This document shows positions 45,301 through 57,604 of a stretch of 64,000 bases of DNA, in pieces. Position numbers and translations under genes: made by a program. Numbering within the stretch: position 1 is the stretch's first letter; each line of letters starts with the position of its first letter. Source of the DNA: Neurospora crassa OR74A (taxonomy: Eukaryota > Ascomycota > Sordariomycetes > Sordariales > Sordariaceae); NCBI RefSeq assembly GCF_000182925.2, contig NC_026507.1, forward strand, positions 2,976,001-3,040,000, written 5' to 3'. Below the pieces are notes generated by a model. That model did no database searches and was not told the DNA's origin. It was given only the letters and a program-made list of their open reading frames with translations.

Positions 45301-46632
45301 TGTGTACTCCAATTCCGCATCACCACCATCATCATCTTTCCTGTTTTTCTGGCAACAGCAGCAACAACGGCGACATCAACACCGGGGAATCCCTCCATCG
45401 ATTTTGTTCCCACTCATCACTATCGTGCCGAAATCAAGGGTCTTTAATCTGATTGGAAACGTTCATTTTCTCTGCGTCTTTTTATTTTCTTTTATTCTTC
45501 ATCTTGCTTTCTCTCGCGCAAGCCACTTATCTTCCTTGCAGGCCCACATTGCTCTTACTCCGTCTCTGACCGGTGCCTGTCTCGTCCGCCTTTTTTTGTC
45601 ACTGCCGCCTGCGCGACATTCCACTTTGGTTTCCCTTGGTCTGGTCCTCTCTTCCCGGTTTCTGCTCTGGTCGCACTCACGGCCGCTGTACGCCAACCTG
45701 AAGCACACACCTGGAACTCACCTCCCACTCTCCCACAGCACTCACTACCTCTAACTACACTACACGACACGCCATTGAATGAAAAGACCCAACGACCTAG
45801 ACTAATGATACTACAATAACACGAGTTTGATATCATCCGTCCTCATCTCTAAGCCGTCCCATCACCTTTTTACTTGTACAGTAATCGGGCCAAGCCAACC
45901 CTTGTCGCTTCTTTCTCGCTTTCCGTTGATAGTCCGGCCTGGGTAGTGCCAAGGCTGCCCGCCACTGGTTGTCCGGCTTCCCCTAGGTACCTGGCTGGGA
46001 TCCAAACTGCCCTGTCCGATCGTCCCTCCCCAACAGGTGGCCGTCGCTAGGTGCTGGGCCCGTCGTCACTGTCAGTCAGTCAGCAAGCAGCACGCACCCA
46101 GCCCCAGACACCTACCAGTAGTCCGCCAGCTTCATTCACTCCCAACCTCCAATCCTGTTACCACCACCACCCACCACTCCAACTCGTTTCAACGTCGGGG
46201 CAGCTGAGCTGCACACTGCACACACCACACCTCTCAACACCAACTCAAATCAACACCACTACCACCACCACCACCACTCGATATTAACGCGACGCAATTG
46301 TCTCGTCTCCGCGGTTTCTCGTCATTTCCTGTCTCGCTTCCTTCCCTATCTGCCATACCCATCATCTTAATTCGACCCCCTTTCTCGATCCCGAACGGGG
46401 CCGACCGCGGACCAGCGCCAATCTCGGAACCCCCTTAACCGACTTGGTCAACAATCCACAATCAATCAGCCATCCGTCCCTGGGCTGGTACGCAGTTGGC
46501 AGTTGCCATCCTGGGCCTCTCTCTCGCCGTCGAAGCATGTGTGCCGCTACCGCCAGCCGACAATAATACCGAAACATTGCTCACCGAGTAGCCATTAGCT
46601 GCCCAGTTTCCGGGTGCCATTATCCACCCGAG
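42373..46632. other. 4.3-kb intergenic stretch upstream of MSS4
   Basis: This holds the allantoinase 3' UTR, then no recognised gene. A G/A-rich run lies at 43094-43130. Poly-T (45249-45260) and C/A-rich sequence from about 45700 to 46630 look like the promoter and a long leader of MSS4, with short upstream ORFs. The longest open frame (45203-45754) is low in coding character. Confidence 0.5.
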
Positions 46633-49600
46633 ATGCCCTCCTTCGCACCCGACCAGAACTCGCCAATCTACCAGCACTCCCCCGCCGTCGTACACCTCAA
46701 CCCTGCCGGTCAATACGGGCAACCTAACGGCAAGGTCGATGACCACCCACTTCCTCGTCACTCTCATTCTCACACGTCAATCGAGAGCTTCGACGACGAG
46801 GGTTCCAGCCAATCGACACACACCTCTACCGACGATTTGGACATCAGCACACGATTGAATGGGGACAGTCTGCGACGACATCCCAACATGACCTCTTCGC
46901 CAAATGGAGGTGTTGATGGCGATGTGGACGGGATGAGTGGGAAACTACATGGGATGAACCTGAACGGGGCAAACAGGGCCGACGGGGGCGCCAGGCTGGG
47001 CGGCCATCAAGTCACGAAAAGCGGGAAGCCGCACCCAAACGGCAGGTTTCCTATTGCAATTCCGGACCGGACAGTCCGTCCAACTCCGGACGCTCAAGCG
47101 ACACACGACCAAAAGGGTGCCTCCCTGGGCTCTGCCAACACTGTTTCAATTCATCCACCCCCGGCCAACACGGGAGACGTTCGCACCACCGAGAACGGGA
47201 CGCCCACGCCCTCCGCCCACCAGACTTCCAACGGATACTTTCCATCATCACCACCAGCTCAGCGGCGTGATTCGGCACCTAGCAGCCCTTCTTCACCGCA
47301 TCGTTACTCGTCGCCGCCCTTGTACAACCCTGCAGCACCCATCTCAGCCTCCACCAGTGCCCTCGCACCGCCACCCGGTCCCGGTATTAAACATCGCCAT
47401 ACCCTCGAAGTCCCTAGACCTTCGGGTCCTCGTGGATCCAAGGACGGCTCCGATGCTACGTATGCAACCGGTCGCTTCTCACCAACTGGCGTTGCTGGCG
47501 TGCGTAGGGCGTCGCTGAATCTTGCTAGAAGGAACACACGATCTCTCCACTCGGAAATGCCTCGCGACGAAGTTGTGCCAGATGACGACGCATTGCGATG
47601 GGCCGAAGTCTACAGGGAGAAACGGGCCAGCAAGAGGAGGAAGAGAGATGCCGAAGACGACGACCGGGTTGTGGTTGGCACCAAGGTCGACGAGACACAT
47701 GCCAACTGGGTCACAGCCTACAACATGCTGACCGGCATTCGAGTCTCGGTATCGCGAACGAATGCCAAGCTTGACCGCCCGCTGACGGACGCTGACTTCG
47801 AGGCCAAGCAAAAATCCACCTTTGACATGTAAGCATTTCTTGATACTTCCTTCCTCTTACACATCTGGTATCTAACCCCTCAGAAGTGCTGGAAACGAGC
47901 TGGTGCCATCCGCCAAGTATGACTTCAAGTTCAAGGACTATGCGCCTTGGGTTTTCCGACATCTCCGCGCACGCTTCGGCCTGGATCCAGCAGACTATCT
48001 CATGTCACTGACAGGCAAGTATATACTTTCCGAGCTAGGTTCTCCTGGCAAGAGCGGCAGTTTCTTTTACTTTTCTCGCGATTACAAGTACATCATCAAG
48101 ACCATTCACCATGCCGAGCATAAGTTTCTTCGCAAGATCCTCAAGGATTACTTCAAGCATGTTACCGAAAACCCCAACACCCTTCTCTCGCAATTTTACG
48201 GCCTACACCGGGTCAAGATGCCCTATGGCAAAAAGATTCACTTTGTCGTCATGAACAACCTCTTCCCTCCGCACCGGGACATCCACCAGACCTTCGATTT
48301 GAAGGGTTCAACAATTGGTCGCGACTACAAGGAGGAAGATCTTGACAAGAACCCAAGGGCAACACTAAAGGACCTAAACTGGCTTCGACGACACCGACAT
48401 CTCGAACTTGGACTTCAGAAGAAGAAGATGTTTTTGGAGCAGCTCCAGAAGGATGTTCGGTTGCTTCAGAAGCTACAGATAATGGATTATTCTCTGCTTG
48501 TCGGCATCCATGATCTTCAGAGAGGAAACGAGGAAAATCTGCGGGACAAGACCCTACGTGTGTTCAACCCTGGCGGTGAACATTCACGCGAGGACCCTTC
48601 CTCCGTCTTGCTGCGGACTCCATCCAAGTTGGAGAATGCGCGGAAGGCTAGGGAATTGAGGCAGATGGTCAAATCCGAGAGGCCAGTTCCTATGGGAGAG
48701 ACGAGCAGCCGGATGCCCGACGAACTTGAGCACAATCAGAGCCGCGTGGGCTTTGTTTTCAACCAGGATGACGGAGGATTCCGTGCAACCCATGAGGACA
48801 ACACCCCGGCGGATGAGATCTATTACCTCGGAGTGATTGACTGCTTGACACATGTAGGTTCATGCTCTATCTGGTCTGTATGCTGATGACGAGTGCTAAC
48901 GTGATTTCCAGTACGGCATCATCAAGAAACTGGAAAACTTTTGGAAGGGCTTGTCGGGCGATCGTACTCAGATTTCTGCCCTCCCCCCTCACGAATATGG
49001 CGAGCGGTTCATCAATTTCATTGAGGGTATCACCATGTCATGCGAGGAGGCGATTCGTGAAGCCCAGGAGAGAGACGCACAGATGCAAGCAGAAGCAGCC
49101 CTGGCCGATCAGGAGCAACAGCGAGCTGGCGCACGCAACGGTCGCTCTTCAACGACAGTACCACCTCTACCCTCTGGTGTTCAGTCACCAGAAGCCGAAT
49201 CAACGATGCAGAGGGCGGAGCGTGAGGCGTACAAGACTGGCGTGTCAGAGGAGGACGTACCGACCAAGACGCTCCGGACGACGCTCTCCCCTGGCAGCCT
49301 CGAGCGGAGGGACAACATAGCTAGCCAAACCAGCATCTTACCGGTGGTTGAAGAGGCTGCAGAGGGTCGGTCATCCACCGAGCAACAGGTCCACAATAGC
49401 CGAGTTAGCAACTTGGCTGGTGAAAGCGAGTACCGCCCGATGACCCCTGCCAAGGACGGCGAGGAAAGACAGGCCGGGTTTGGCAACCCGCTCCTGAGGG
49501 GTCATGCTCGCGACTACCGAGACCCTGGGCCACCACCACCAACACCGCCCAAGACAGGGTATGGATACGGATCACCTCAGTCCCTGAAGGACGGCGCTGA

Positions 49601-49787
49601 TAGCGGCTATAGCATTGGCCTCATGAACGGCAATAGCAATGGCAAATCCGTCGACATGAAGAGCTCCAGTGGCTCGCTCAGATCCAACAAGGGCGGTCAC
49701 CAAATTGTTGGTCGGGAAAGCCTGGATAAGGCCCTGCCCCCGCTTCCCTTCGGCGATGCACAGACTCGGCCCCAAGGCGTGTCATAG
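46633..49787 (+). CDS. MSS4: phosphatidylinositol-4-phosphate 5-kinase Mss4
   Basis: This enzyme makes PI(4,5)P2 from PI4P at the plasma membrane and controls actin, endocytosis and polar growth. Exons 46633-47828, 47884-48853 and 48912-49787 encode 1013 residues. The introns are 55 nt (GTAAGC...CCTCAG) and 58 nt (GTAGGT...TTCCAG). Residues 1-330 are disordered and Ser/Pro/His-rich. The conserved part starts around [18 protein letters not shown] (about residue 320) and includes [22 protein letters not shown] (ATP-binding lysine region), [20 protein letters not shown] (catalytic Asp) and the split C-lobe [23 protein letters not shown], which the second intron interrupts. The activation-loop area leads to [10 protein letters not shown]. 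The last ~240 residues are a low-complexity tail with proline runs. In yeasts this gene is essential (family knowledge). Confidence 0.95.
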
Positions 49788-51515
49788 AACGACAACACTA
49801 TGACGGAGGCGAAGGGCACGACGACGGCGCTGGAGCTGGAGATGGAGATGGATAGTTCGCCGGGTTCCTAGGAGTCACCGACGAAATGTGCGCGACGGAA
49901 ATGGGAGGCGGTGAGGGAAAGGTTCCTGCGGGACGTTGTAGACGGAGGAGAAAGAGCCTCAGTGCTTGGTTACTAGAGTTGAAGGACGGGCGAGAGAGCG
50001 GCATGATGGGGAAGAGAAGGAAGGAGAAGGACAGGGTGTTAGTGCGGACGGAGCCGAGGATGAAAGGAAGGTGATACGGAAGACGACGAAGACCTAATCC
50101 ACAATTTCCTCTTGAACTTCGCAACGAATTTCTCTTCCATCAAATATCGCTCGGTCTCCCTCCCTCCCTCCCTGTTCTATGTATCCTTCCTTCCCGCTCC
50201 CCGGTTGACTGCTTGAGTGCACTTCATTGGTTGGCAGCGGCAGTACAAAAAGGGTAAAGGGGGGAGGCAAAGCCACAACGACAAGAACGAACAAGTCAGC
50301 AATTCAACATCACCACACCGGAAACCACAACAAACAACTATAAGCCATGATACCACACCATATTTACTGTTTGGCGTTGTCTTTTTTTATATTTTTTCTC
50401 TTTCTTTTCTTTTTGGGGGGGAAGCATCGATCGGAGCGACAGCAACGAGAGGAAGGAAGGATGGGAGGAGGGAAAGCATTGACTATTCTTTTAGACCTGT
50501 TGTCAACTATTTTTTTTTTTCTACTTGACCCCTTTTTTGTCTATATTTCTTTCCCTTTGGCTTTTCATCCTACTTGTTTCTTTTGTTGATCGAATCAGTC
50601 AGCGGATCAGTGTCTTGGGAGGAAAGGAGGGACTTGTGTGTGTGAGTGAAGTGAGTTGAGCTTAGCCAATTAGAGCATGGGGGAGTTGAGGCGGAGGATC
50701 TTTCTCTAGTGTTCTCCCAAAACCAAAATCAGATCAGACAGATATCAAGATTATAAAATGTCAATAGGTACCTAGGTTATTTTCACTGTTGTCCATGGGG
50801 AATCAAGTTGTAATTGCAATTGGTACTACTTGTGCGGCTATGCTATGCCTGCGTCTCGCGCCAGCGTCTATCCATTTCCTCCAATATTTTCTACTTCGCT
50901 CGTCGTCAGACCTGACCTTTTCGCTCATCTCGTACCCGGATGTTCATTCATTCATCCATCCATCCATGTATACATATATATCCATGTATCCATCCGATCA
51001 AACCATCGCTCTCCCCGTACCAATAAGTCTATAACCAGAGAACCTTGAAACCAAATGCCGGAACACCTAAAACTCCAGACCCAAAAGCCGATGCTACTAG
51101 GTCCCAAAAGAGACCTAACCATACCAAGAGAAAACTGTATAGCACGACCAGCAGCACCACCGACGAGCTAATACCAGCATATCCTACTACCCCTTCACTA
51201 TAATCCCCCCACTTCTCCTCTTCCTCGTTCCAAGTCCAAATTCAACAACGCTTGCTGTCGTCGCCGTCTTCTTCGTCGTCGAAGAAAACAAAAGACAAGG
51301 ACCGTGTCGCGGATGATAGCGAGGGCGATGGTAACAAGGCAAAGGTAGAAGGCCACCATCCAGATGTAAACCCAAACAGCCACTCGTTCCCTCCCCACGT
51401 AGTACCAAAACGCCACCATCGCAAAAGCAAGTGCCACTTTGGGGGAATGAAACCAAACGGCGCGGGGTAGTAGTGATCGTAGTGCATTTTTGGTTAATAC
51501 CCACAACCGTGACTT
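49788..51515. other. convergent 3' region of MSS4 and SYS1
   Basis: MSS4 runs rightward and SYS1 leftward, so this stretch contains both 3' UTRs. T-rich runs (50381-50410, 50507-50520) and a purine-rich start (49860-50090) are seen. No gene is recognised. Confidence 0.5.
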
Positions 51516-52382
51516 CTAGTCGGCTTTCTCTAATGGGCCTCCCCCTAGTCCGGGTCCGGCTTGGGAAACGGTGCTTTGTGATCTGCCATGACCTTTAGCA
51601 CTGCCGATGCCGCTGCCACTGGCGCCAGACATGGTGACCATTTCGTAATCCCCTCCTCCCAGATCGCCACGCGATCCCCGCTTGGTTCTCCCTCCTCCTC
51701 TTCCTCCTCCTCCTGTGATGAAGCCCTGTTCTTCGTCTCCTTGCCCTGCTCCTCCATCCCCGTTGGTAAAGTTGTTGTTGGTGGTGCTGTTCGTGGTGTT
51801 TCCTCCGCTGCCGCCGCCATGTCCACCAAAAGCAATAGGCTGCAGCTCTCTGTATCGACACCCCCATGACCCGAGCAAGAAGGAAGCCAGGGACGAAATG
51901 GCCATGGTCAACCACCAGGCTGTGTGGCGGGGTAAGGTGTGGTCGGGCGTGGTGTAGAGAGTGACGATGACGAGGTGGATGAAGTGCGTGGTGAGGGCAA
52001 AGTCGAGGATGAGCTTGGAGCGTTGGACGATGGCTGTTAGGGAGAGGGGTCTGTTTTTGGTGATACGTTAGCGAGGTTGATAGATCATCAAAGAAACAAA
52101 GGTAAGAGGGAGACAGAGGGAGAGTACTTACAGCACCAACCCGCCGACCAAACACCAGATAAAGCCGTTCAACCACCCCTGTGTGTTATCCCCCCTTACC
52201 GCCTCCCACCCGAACACCAAGTCCAGCGTGAAAGGATTTCCAGCTACGGCCGCCGTGAAGAACATGAGCACCAGGGCGGCAGTGTAGTAGATTGCTTGTA
52301 GCGCGGCGATCTGGCTGAGGATCTTGAGGGGCGGAAGCTCGGTTAGGGCGCCGGAGCGCGGGGGACGGCGGCGGCGGGGCAT
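51516..52382 (-). CDS. SYS1: Golgi membrane protein Sys1
   Basis: Sys1 is a multispanning Golgi protein that recruits the small GTPase Arl3 (ARFRP1) and so the Arl1-golgin tethering pathway. Exons 52382-52132 and 52050-51516 (minus) give 261 residues. The 81-nt intron has GTAAGT, a GCTAAC branch and ends AACAG. After a basic N-terminus (MPRRRRPP) the first hydrophobic helix lies around residues 25-48 (QIAALQAIYYTAALVLMFFT). Others are at about 65-85, 102-122 and 134-150 (WWLTMAISSLASFLLGSWG), giving the four expected spans. The family-typical DFALTTHFIHLVIVTLY stretch, including its invariant His, is intact. The C-terminal ~100 residues are a Gly/Asn/Ser-rich extension absent from the short yeast protein but common in filamentous fungi. 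Confidence 0.93.
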
Positions 52383-53391
52383 TGTGGTTGATGATGTTTC
52401 AAGCTGTATGTGATGCCAGATTCGGCTGAATGGTAGCTATGATTGTTCTCGATGGCGTTTCTATTCAGCGCAGTAATTGAACATGGAGGTTGGAACTTGG
52501 AGGTTGTCTGGGTAATTCGAGGGTGGTGTTCGAAGGGAGCTAGGTCGAAGGGGACCCTCGTTCGGTGTGAGGATTCCTGGGTGATTCGAGCATGTGGTTA
52601 TGCAACAGCTCTTTGTTGCTGCTGTATCCTCCCTTGGTTCCTCGTAATGATTCTCCCCTAGAAACCATAAATGGAAAAGACTATGGAAAGATAGTATGTC
52701 AAAGTTTAGGTTTGCGACCACGGACGAAAGCCATCGTGTCACAACACAAGACACTCATCACAATGCAGCTGACAATGTCGTCTCCATTCAGTCCACACAC
52801 GGGCAGGGGCTGACCCTGGTCCCTGCGTCCGCCCCGTCCGCTGCAAGATTACAGGGCACGTGCAGGGTTATCAATGGGGTGGAATCCAAATTTACCTACC
52901 AAAAGTCCGGGGGTTAGTGGTGGTGGGAGGGAAGAAGGAAGGTACCTGTATGTACTTCTGTACCTTCCATTTTGACCACCCACCTTGGATGGAAGCTCAG
53001 CTCGGGCAGCCAAGGAGCCCAGCACAAGTTGCCTGCCGCACAAACCTAAGCTCCAACTGAGGTACCTACCCGGTACATACCAAACTACTGATAGCGGGCC
53101 AAGAGCTCGATAAGCTTCCCATCCCAGAAGCTTGGCTCGGGAATCATTCGCGAATTCGATCCCAAGTTTCCCGTTTCCCCGTTTTCCAACCTACGTCCAT
53201 ATGTAACGGGAACCACTGCATACATCGCAATCAACACCTCGCTCCCAAATTCCACCCTTTGGTCCCGGCCCTTTCCATCTAAACCCAACTGAATCCTCCG
53301 TCTCCCGCCGTCCCGATACCGCCGGCTCCCTAAGAACACACCAAATCCCGACTCCAAAGCCGAAACGACCGCAGCACCGCAGCATTTCACA
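52383..53391. other. shared promoter region of SYS1 (-) and COA6 (+)
   Basis: About 1 kb lies between the two divergent starts. GGTACCTACC-type blocks occur at 52941-52965 and 53058-53080. No coding region or clear TATA box was seen. Confidence 0.5.
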
Positions 53392-54172
53392 ATGGTCCTA
53401 GGTCTCTTTGAACAATCCGAAGCCGACAAGCGCGCGGCCGAGGTGCGCGCGGGCACCGTTGCGCCTACACGCTCCGAGCGCCAAAAGTGCTGGATGGCGC
53501 GCGACGGCTACTTTGCTTGCCTGGACCGGAACAACATCATTGACGCCCTCAAGGACGAGAAGGCGGCCGCGAAGGCGTGCAAGGCCGAGAGCGCCGAGTT
53601 TGAGAAGGATTGCGCTGCTCAGTGGGTGAGTAGCATTTTTCGACCTATGTTTGTTTTTATCGATGCTTTTGGGGGACCACTTCTGAGCTGGATGATGGGG
53701 CTGGATGTGGTGGGGTTGGAGGTTTTGGGGAGGAGATGGGCAGGAGGAATAGGAAGAGGAGGATGAGAAAGAGGTATCTGGGACAGGCAATCGACAAGGA
53801 ACAGCACTGCAAGCAGAGAATCTCCAACGCCCAGAAGGAGGGAAGGAAGGGATTCTAGAAAACAATATCAACCCTCCTACAGGAGAGCAAAACGAAAACA
53901 GCCAACAGCCAACAGCCAGCCAGCCAGGTCAGGCAACGCAAGTATAGGCATCTCAGACAAGACAGCAGCGCATACTATACACACACGCACACACACACAC
54001 GCTCTCACCAGGACACACGCCAGCTAACCTCTCATTCTCTCCCATACAACAGGTTACATACTTCAAGAAGTGGCGCGTCCAGGACATTCAAAAGAAGGCT
54101 CGCCTAAAGGAGCTCGAGGCCCAGGGCGCCGTCAGGATGGACGTTAACACCGACTTCAAGGCCCGCGAGTAA
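53392..54172 (+). CDS. COA6: cytochrome c oxidase assembly factor 6
   Basis: Coa6 is a small intermembrane-space protein needed to deliver copper to Cox2 during complex IV assembly. Exons 53392-53625 and 54053-54172 give 117 residues. Cysteines at 33 and 43 form a CX9C motif and those at 63 and 74 a CX10C motif, the mixed twin-Cys signature that separates Coa6 from the COX6B subunit. The segment RQKCWMARDGYFACLD and the C-terminal FKKWRVQDIQKK are also conserved. No cleavable presequence is present, as expected for a protein trapped by the Mia40 disulfide relay. The 427-nt intron (GTGAGT...ATACAACAG) is by far the longest in the window and contains a CA repeat. It falls in phase 0 just after the second motif (CAAQW). 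Reading through it would give a wrong 46-residue tail. Confidence 0.93.
53979..54000. repeat. (CA)n microsatellite within the COA6 intron
   Basis: Eleven CA units with one G interruption lie about 50 nt before the acceptor of the 427-nt COA6 intron. A CTAAC branch site follows at about 54024. Confidence 0.9.
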
Positions 54173-54628
54173 ATCGATGCTCTTCGGTTCATCCGATCCG
54201 GAACAATCCAATTCAAATTCGATGTCGTCTCTTAAAAGCGACTGGATGAGAAGACTGGGGGTGGGAGAAAGAGAAAAGAGGAGGGACGGTGTAAAGATAG
54301 TGTGTACTTGGTGTATGTACCGTATATATGCATGGGATAAGGCGTTTAAATTTGAGTCGATTGGGTATCTAAGGGGGAAATTCCGGTTTCCAACATTGGT
54401 CAAGTCGGGTTGTTTCACTGATATGGCCTGTTGGTTGAACAACGTTATGGTGAAGATGTTGATGGATCCTTTCGACCTAGTGAATGTTGGTTTATAGGAA
54501 TGTCTAAAAGGGATATCAAGGTGCGTCCCTCCGATATCCAGACACCAACCTTCAATCTGCTTTCCGAGAGACAGCCACACCAGGAGTTCACTAACCAACA
54601 GTCAAGTCCTCAGCCGGTCAGGCGCCCA
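54173..54628. other. convergent 3' region of COA6 and the disordered-protein gene
   Basis: The two genes converge here. Only 3' UTR-like sequence is seen; the open frames on both strands are not convincing. Confidence 0.5.
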
Positions 54629-56857
54629 TCAGTCTCCTGCCTCCTGGCTCGAATGCCTTGTAGGTGTATGGATAATAGTCTGAGTCGACCCCGAACGCTG
54701 CATCACTCCACCAACTACATCCTCGTCCAACTGCACCTCATGCTCGCCACGATCTACCGCGTCATCAGTAACCATGACATAATACCCAGCATGTCCGCAA
54801 TGCGTGCATTCACAGGTAGACGGTGACGTGTCCGAAGGGTACCCATCACTCGAGTCCCCATCATTTTGGAGAGTGAGGTTGTCACCTCTTCCCTCCTCCG
54901 TCTCTGTCCACCCCGGACTTCCCCCGTCCTCCTGTGTACTCTTATCCTCCTCATTCCGACCTCGACCAAAATATTCCCCTTGTTCCCTGAGACATTGGTC
55001 CACGCGATTCAGATTCGGCGGCCATGAAAGCCGGGGGGTTTCCGCATTGGCGCCGCCCCCGGGACTCACGTCATCTTCGCGAGCCCCGGTAAACCTTGGG
55101 GATTCCAAATCGTAAAGACCGGGAGAACTCGACTGCTTTTCGGAAGGACTCTCATCACCCTCATCATCCTCTTGGTCGCCGTTGTCCCAGGAAGCGTTCC
55201 ATATTTCTGACAAACGGCGAGACGCCGGTCTCTTCGCGCGAAATAATGATGACCCAAACGGTCCTTGAGCCGTAGGCGTCCCTGTGCCAGGTCGGGTAGC
55301 ACCCTTACCTACGCCTGTTTGTTGTAGGGCGGGAGAGTTCACGGGCGGAAGGGGTGCTTCTCGGTGTCCAGCCCAGAGCTGGTTCCCCGTCGAAGACCTC
55401 CTTGTCGGCGTGGGCGAGAGCCCGCTTTTTCCTGCCTGCATGACAAAACTGAAAGGCGTGCTTGAAAGGGGTGCCGCCATGGACATGGCGCGCCTCTTCC
55501 GTCTACCAACAGCAGTTTTGGTCGGTGGTAGGGGAGGAAGCTCTTCTTCTTCGTCTGTGTCTTTCGAGCTGCTGACACTGATCTGTGAAACTTGAGATAG
55601 AGAATGACGACGACTATGACCGCTACTCCCCAGTGAAAGCCGGTCCAGCTCCCCGGTTGCGATCATCACGCCGGCAATGGCAAGCAGCTTAGGGGAGTAT
55701 TCTTGCGCTGGAGCGTTGCTGAGTGGTCCGGCCGCGCCCGTTCCCAAGTCCCTGAATACCCCGACGTCTTCGCGATTCAAGCGGCGGCGACTTCTGGGAT
55801 CCCGGACCCTGTGGATGTCCAGCCGTGGTTCACATGGGCAAACGGATTGAGAGCGTTGGAATACGTCTTTGAAATGATGGTGTGGACAGTCAACATTGGG
55901 GCCGTCTGTTCGCCTGCGTGGTAGATCTGGACGTTCGGCTTCCTCGTCCTCGTCTCTTCCCAGATCTGGACAAGAACATGTGTCGAGCGATTGTTTGCGA
56001 CTGCCGCTGTTTTGGGTCTGGCCCGGTGAGGCTGGTCTCCCGAGGTCGCCATCGGGGGACCTTGAGCTTTTGGAACTGTCAAGGCCAGGGGCACCCTCGT
56101 TCCACTTGACGAGGCCATCTTGCGTCTGCCATTCACTATTGAAGGCAAATGTTGCTGTCTTTCCTGTGCCATTGCTACGAGAAGCTTCAGATGACGTGCA
56201 CCTTTGAGACTTGAAGGAGTTGGGCGTTGAACCACGATGCAATATTGAGCTTATATCGGGTGTTACCATGCGACGGATGGATGGTCGTTCCTCCTGTTTC
56301 TCGGTGCTTTCAGGACGGCTGCTGAAAGCCCCGTCCGTTCCTGTGCTCTTTGTGCCCCAGATGGTAATGTCCACTGTATCTGTCTGCAGCTGGGTGGTAC
56401 TGGACGTCCACACGCAGGTTGCCAATCGTGCGGACATGTCGGACTGCGCGGCTTCGTGTTTTCGAAGGAGGTAGAGGTTGATGTCTGGATTATTGAGGCT
56501 TGTGGGTGTTTGAGATTTGTGGAACTCGGGCGTGTTTCTCAAACAGGATCGCAGAAGTTGAACAGCTGCCACGCTTGCTAGACCGCCCACCACGTATGGC
56601 ACGTCAGCGGGAGAATCGTTCTCGGACACTGTGCCGCGCCGGGACAGAGTTGAGGGTAGAGGAGGCAACTGCCTGAGATACGGGTGAGGGAGCAACGGAC
56701 TGGGGAGCTCCCAGGCATCGAGCTCATTCTTGCGAAGGTCGTCGTACATGGTATCGGTGTTGCGATCTAGGTTTCGTCGGATCCTGATGACCTCCGCGTA
56801 CGTCAAGCTCCCGGGGGAGCATGAAGCGGATACAACAGGGGAGGAAATATCATCCAT
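54629..56857 (-). CDS. large disordered hypothetical protein, 742 residues
   Basis: I do not recognise the family. The frame is open for 753 codons; I prefer the second Met (at 56857, MDDISSPVV) because the preceding 11 residues look like leader, but the upstream Met at 56890 is possible. Residues 15-150 have some ordered character, including TYAEVIRIRRNLDRNTDTMYDDL, a Pro-rich segment, and VPYVVGGLASVAAVQLLRSCL, which could be a short membrane or buried helix. Most of the remainder is Ser/Pro/Arg/Asp-rich, with several RRxS sites typical of kinase targets. Near the C-terminus a CxCxxCGHAGYYV segment could bind one metal ion. Long intronless disordered proteins of this type are common regulators or scaffolds in filamentous fungi. 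The function is unknown. Confidence 0.75.
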   Translation of the reverse strand: MDDISSPVVSASCSPGSLTYAEVIRIRRNLDRNTDTMYDDLRKNELDAWELPSPLLPHPYLRQLPPLPSTLSRRGTVSENDSPADVPYVVGGLASVAAVQLLRSCLRNTPEFHKSQTPTSLNNPDINLYLLRKHEAAQSDMSARLATCVWTSSTTQLQTDTVDITIWGTKSTGTDGAFSSRPESTEKQEERPSIRRMVTPDISSILHRGSTPNSFKSQRCTSSEASRSNGTGKTATFAFNSEWQTQDGLVKWNEGAPGLDSSKSSRSPDGDLGRPASPGQTQNSGSRKQSLDTCSCPDLGRDEDEEAERPDLPRRRTDGPNVDCPHHHFKDVFQRSQSVCPCEPRLDIHRVRDPRSRRRLNREDVGVFRDLGTGAAGPLSNAPAQEYSPKLLAIAGVMIATGELDRLSLGSSGHSRRHSLSQVSQISVSSSKDTDEEEELPPLPPTKTAVGRRKRRAMSMAAPLSSTPFSFVMQAGKSGLSPTPTRRSSTGNQLWAGHREAPLPPVNSPALQQTGVGKGATRPGTGTPTAQGPFGSSLFRAKRPASRRLSEIWNASWDNGDQEDDEGDESPSEKQSSSPGLYDLESPRFTGAREDDVSPGGGANAETPRLSWPPNLNRVDQCLREQGEYFGRGRNEEDKSTQEDGGSPGWTETEEGRGDNLTLQNDGDSSDGYPSDTSPSTCECTHCGHAGYYVMVTDDAVDRGEHEVQLDEDVVGGVMQRSGSTQTIIHTPTRHSSQEAGD

Positions 56858-57604
56858 CCTGAGGCATCGAATGGTGGAGTACTGGCGCAAGGAATGAGAA
56901 GGACAGGCTGCAGATGCTCAATCTGAATGCTTTTGTAAGGATGCACAGGAAATGAAACGAGGTAAATCCGGGACGTGGTGCTGGCTTAGGGGACAGTTTC
57001 TCTCGCGGGCGGGAATTGCAAAGGTTGGGTTAGAGAGAGTGAGTCGGACATCGAGTGGCAGATCTTTGACTGACGAGACGAAAGGCTTTGCTGCTGTTGC
57101 CTTTTGATACGCGGAGTCTCATCAATACGGCAAGAGCCACTCCCGTCATTTTCTCGCCAGATTCTTACTCTTCAATCTCCCACCCACGCCGACCGGACCA
57201 TTCACAGGCAGATCTCCTGTCATATTCACTCTACCATACAATGCCCAGTCCGACAGCGCAATCCATGCCTCGAAAATTTAGGTACGGAAACCACAGAGCA
57301 ATAAAAGGGTTAAAAAAAAGGTTAGTGACAAGCCAGTTACCCATCATGGGTATGCGATCTCTATTCTTCCCCCCAGTTCGTCGGTCATGACCCTTTTACA
57401 CTTGCTTAGACATTATTTTTTTCCCCCTGGACTGGAAGAACTGCAACGTTCCTCCAGGAGGACCCTTGTTTCCCTATATCCCCTCGAGCTGCTCACTAAG
57501 AGCTGTGGCCTGCTCTAGGTACAGTCACGAGGGTCGAAGAATATCGCATATCCTAGGGAATAGGCCCTCAGCCCTCAGAACACGGGTGGGTTTCTCGCTA
57601 GACA

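Noticed and set aside
45203-45754. 183-codon ORF upstream of MSS4
   Set aside because: The translation is rich in Ser, Leu and Phe from pyrimidine-rich leader DNA and lacks conserved features.
51595-52176. 193-codon ORF on the minus strand overlapping SYS1 in another frame
   Set aside because: The SYS1 frame is clearly the coding one. This frame gives His/Arg-rich low-complexity sequence from repeat-like codons.
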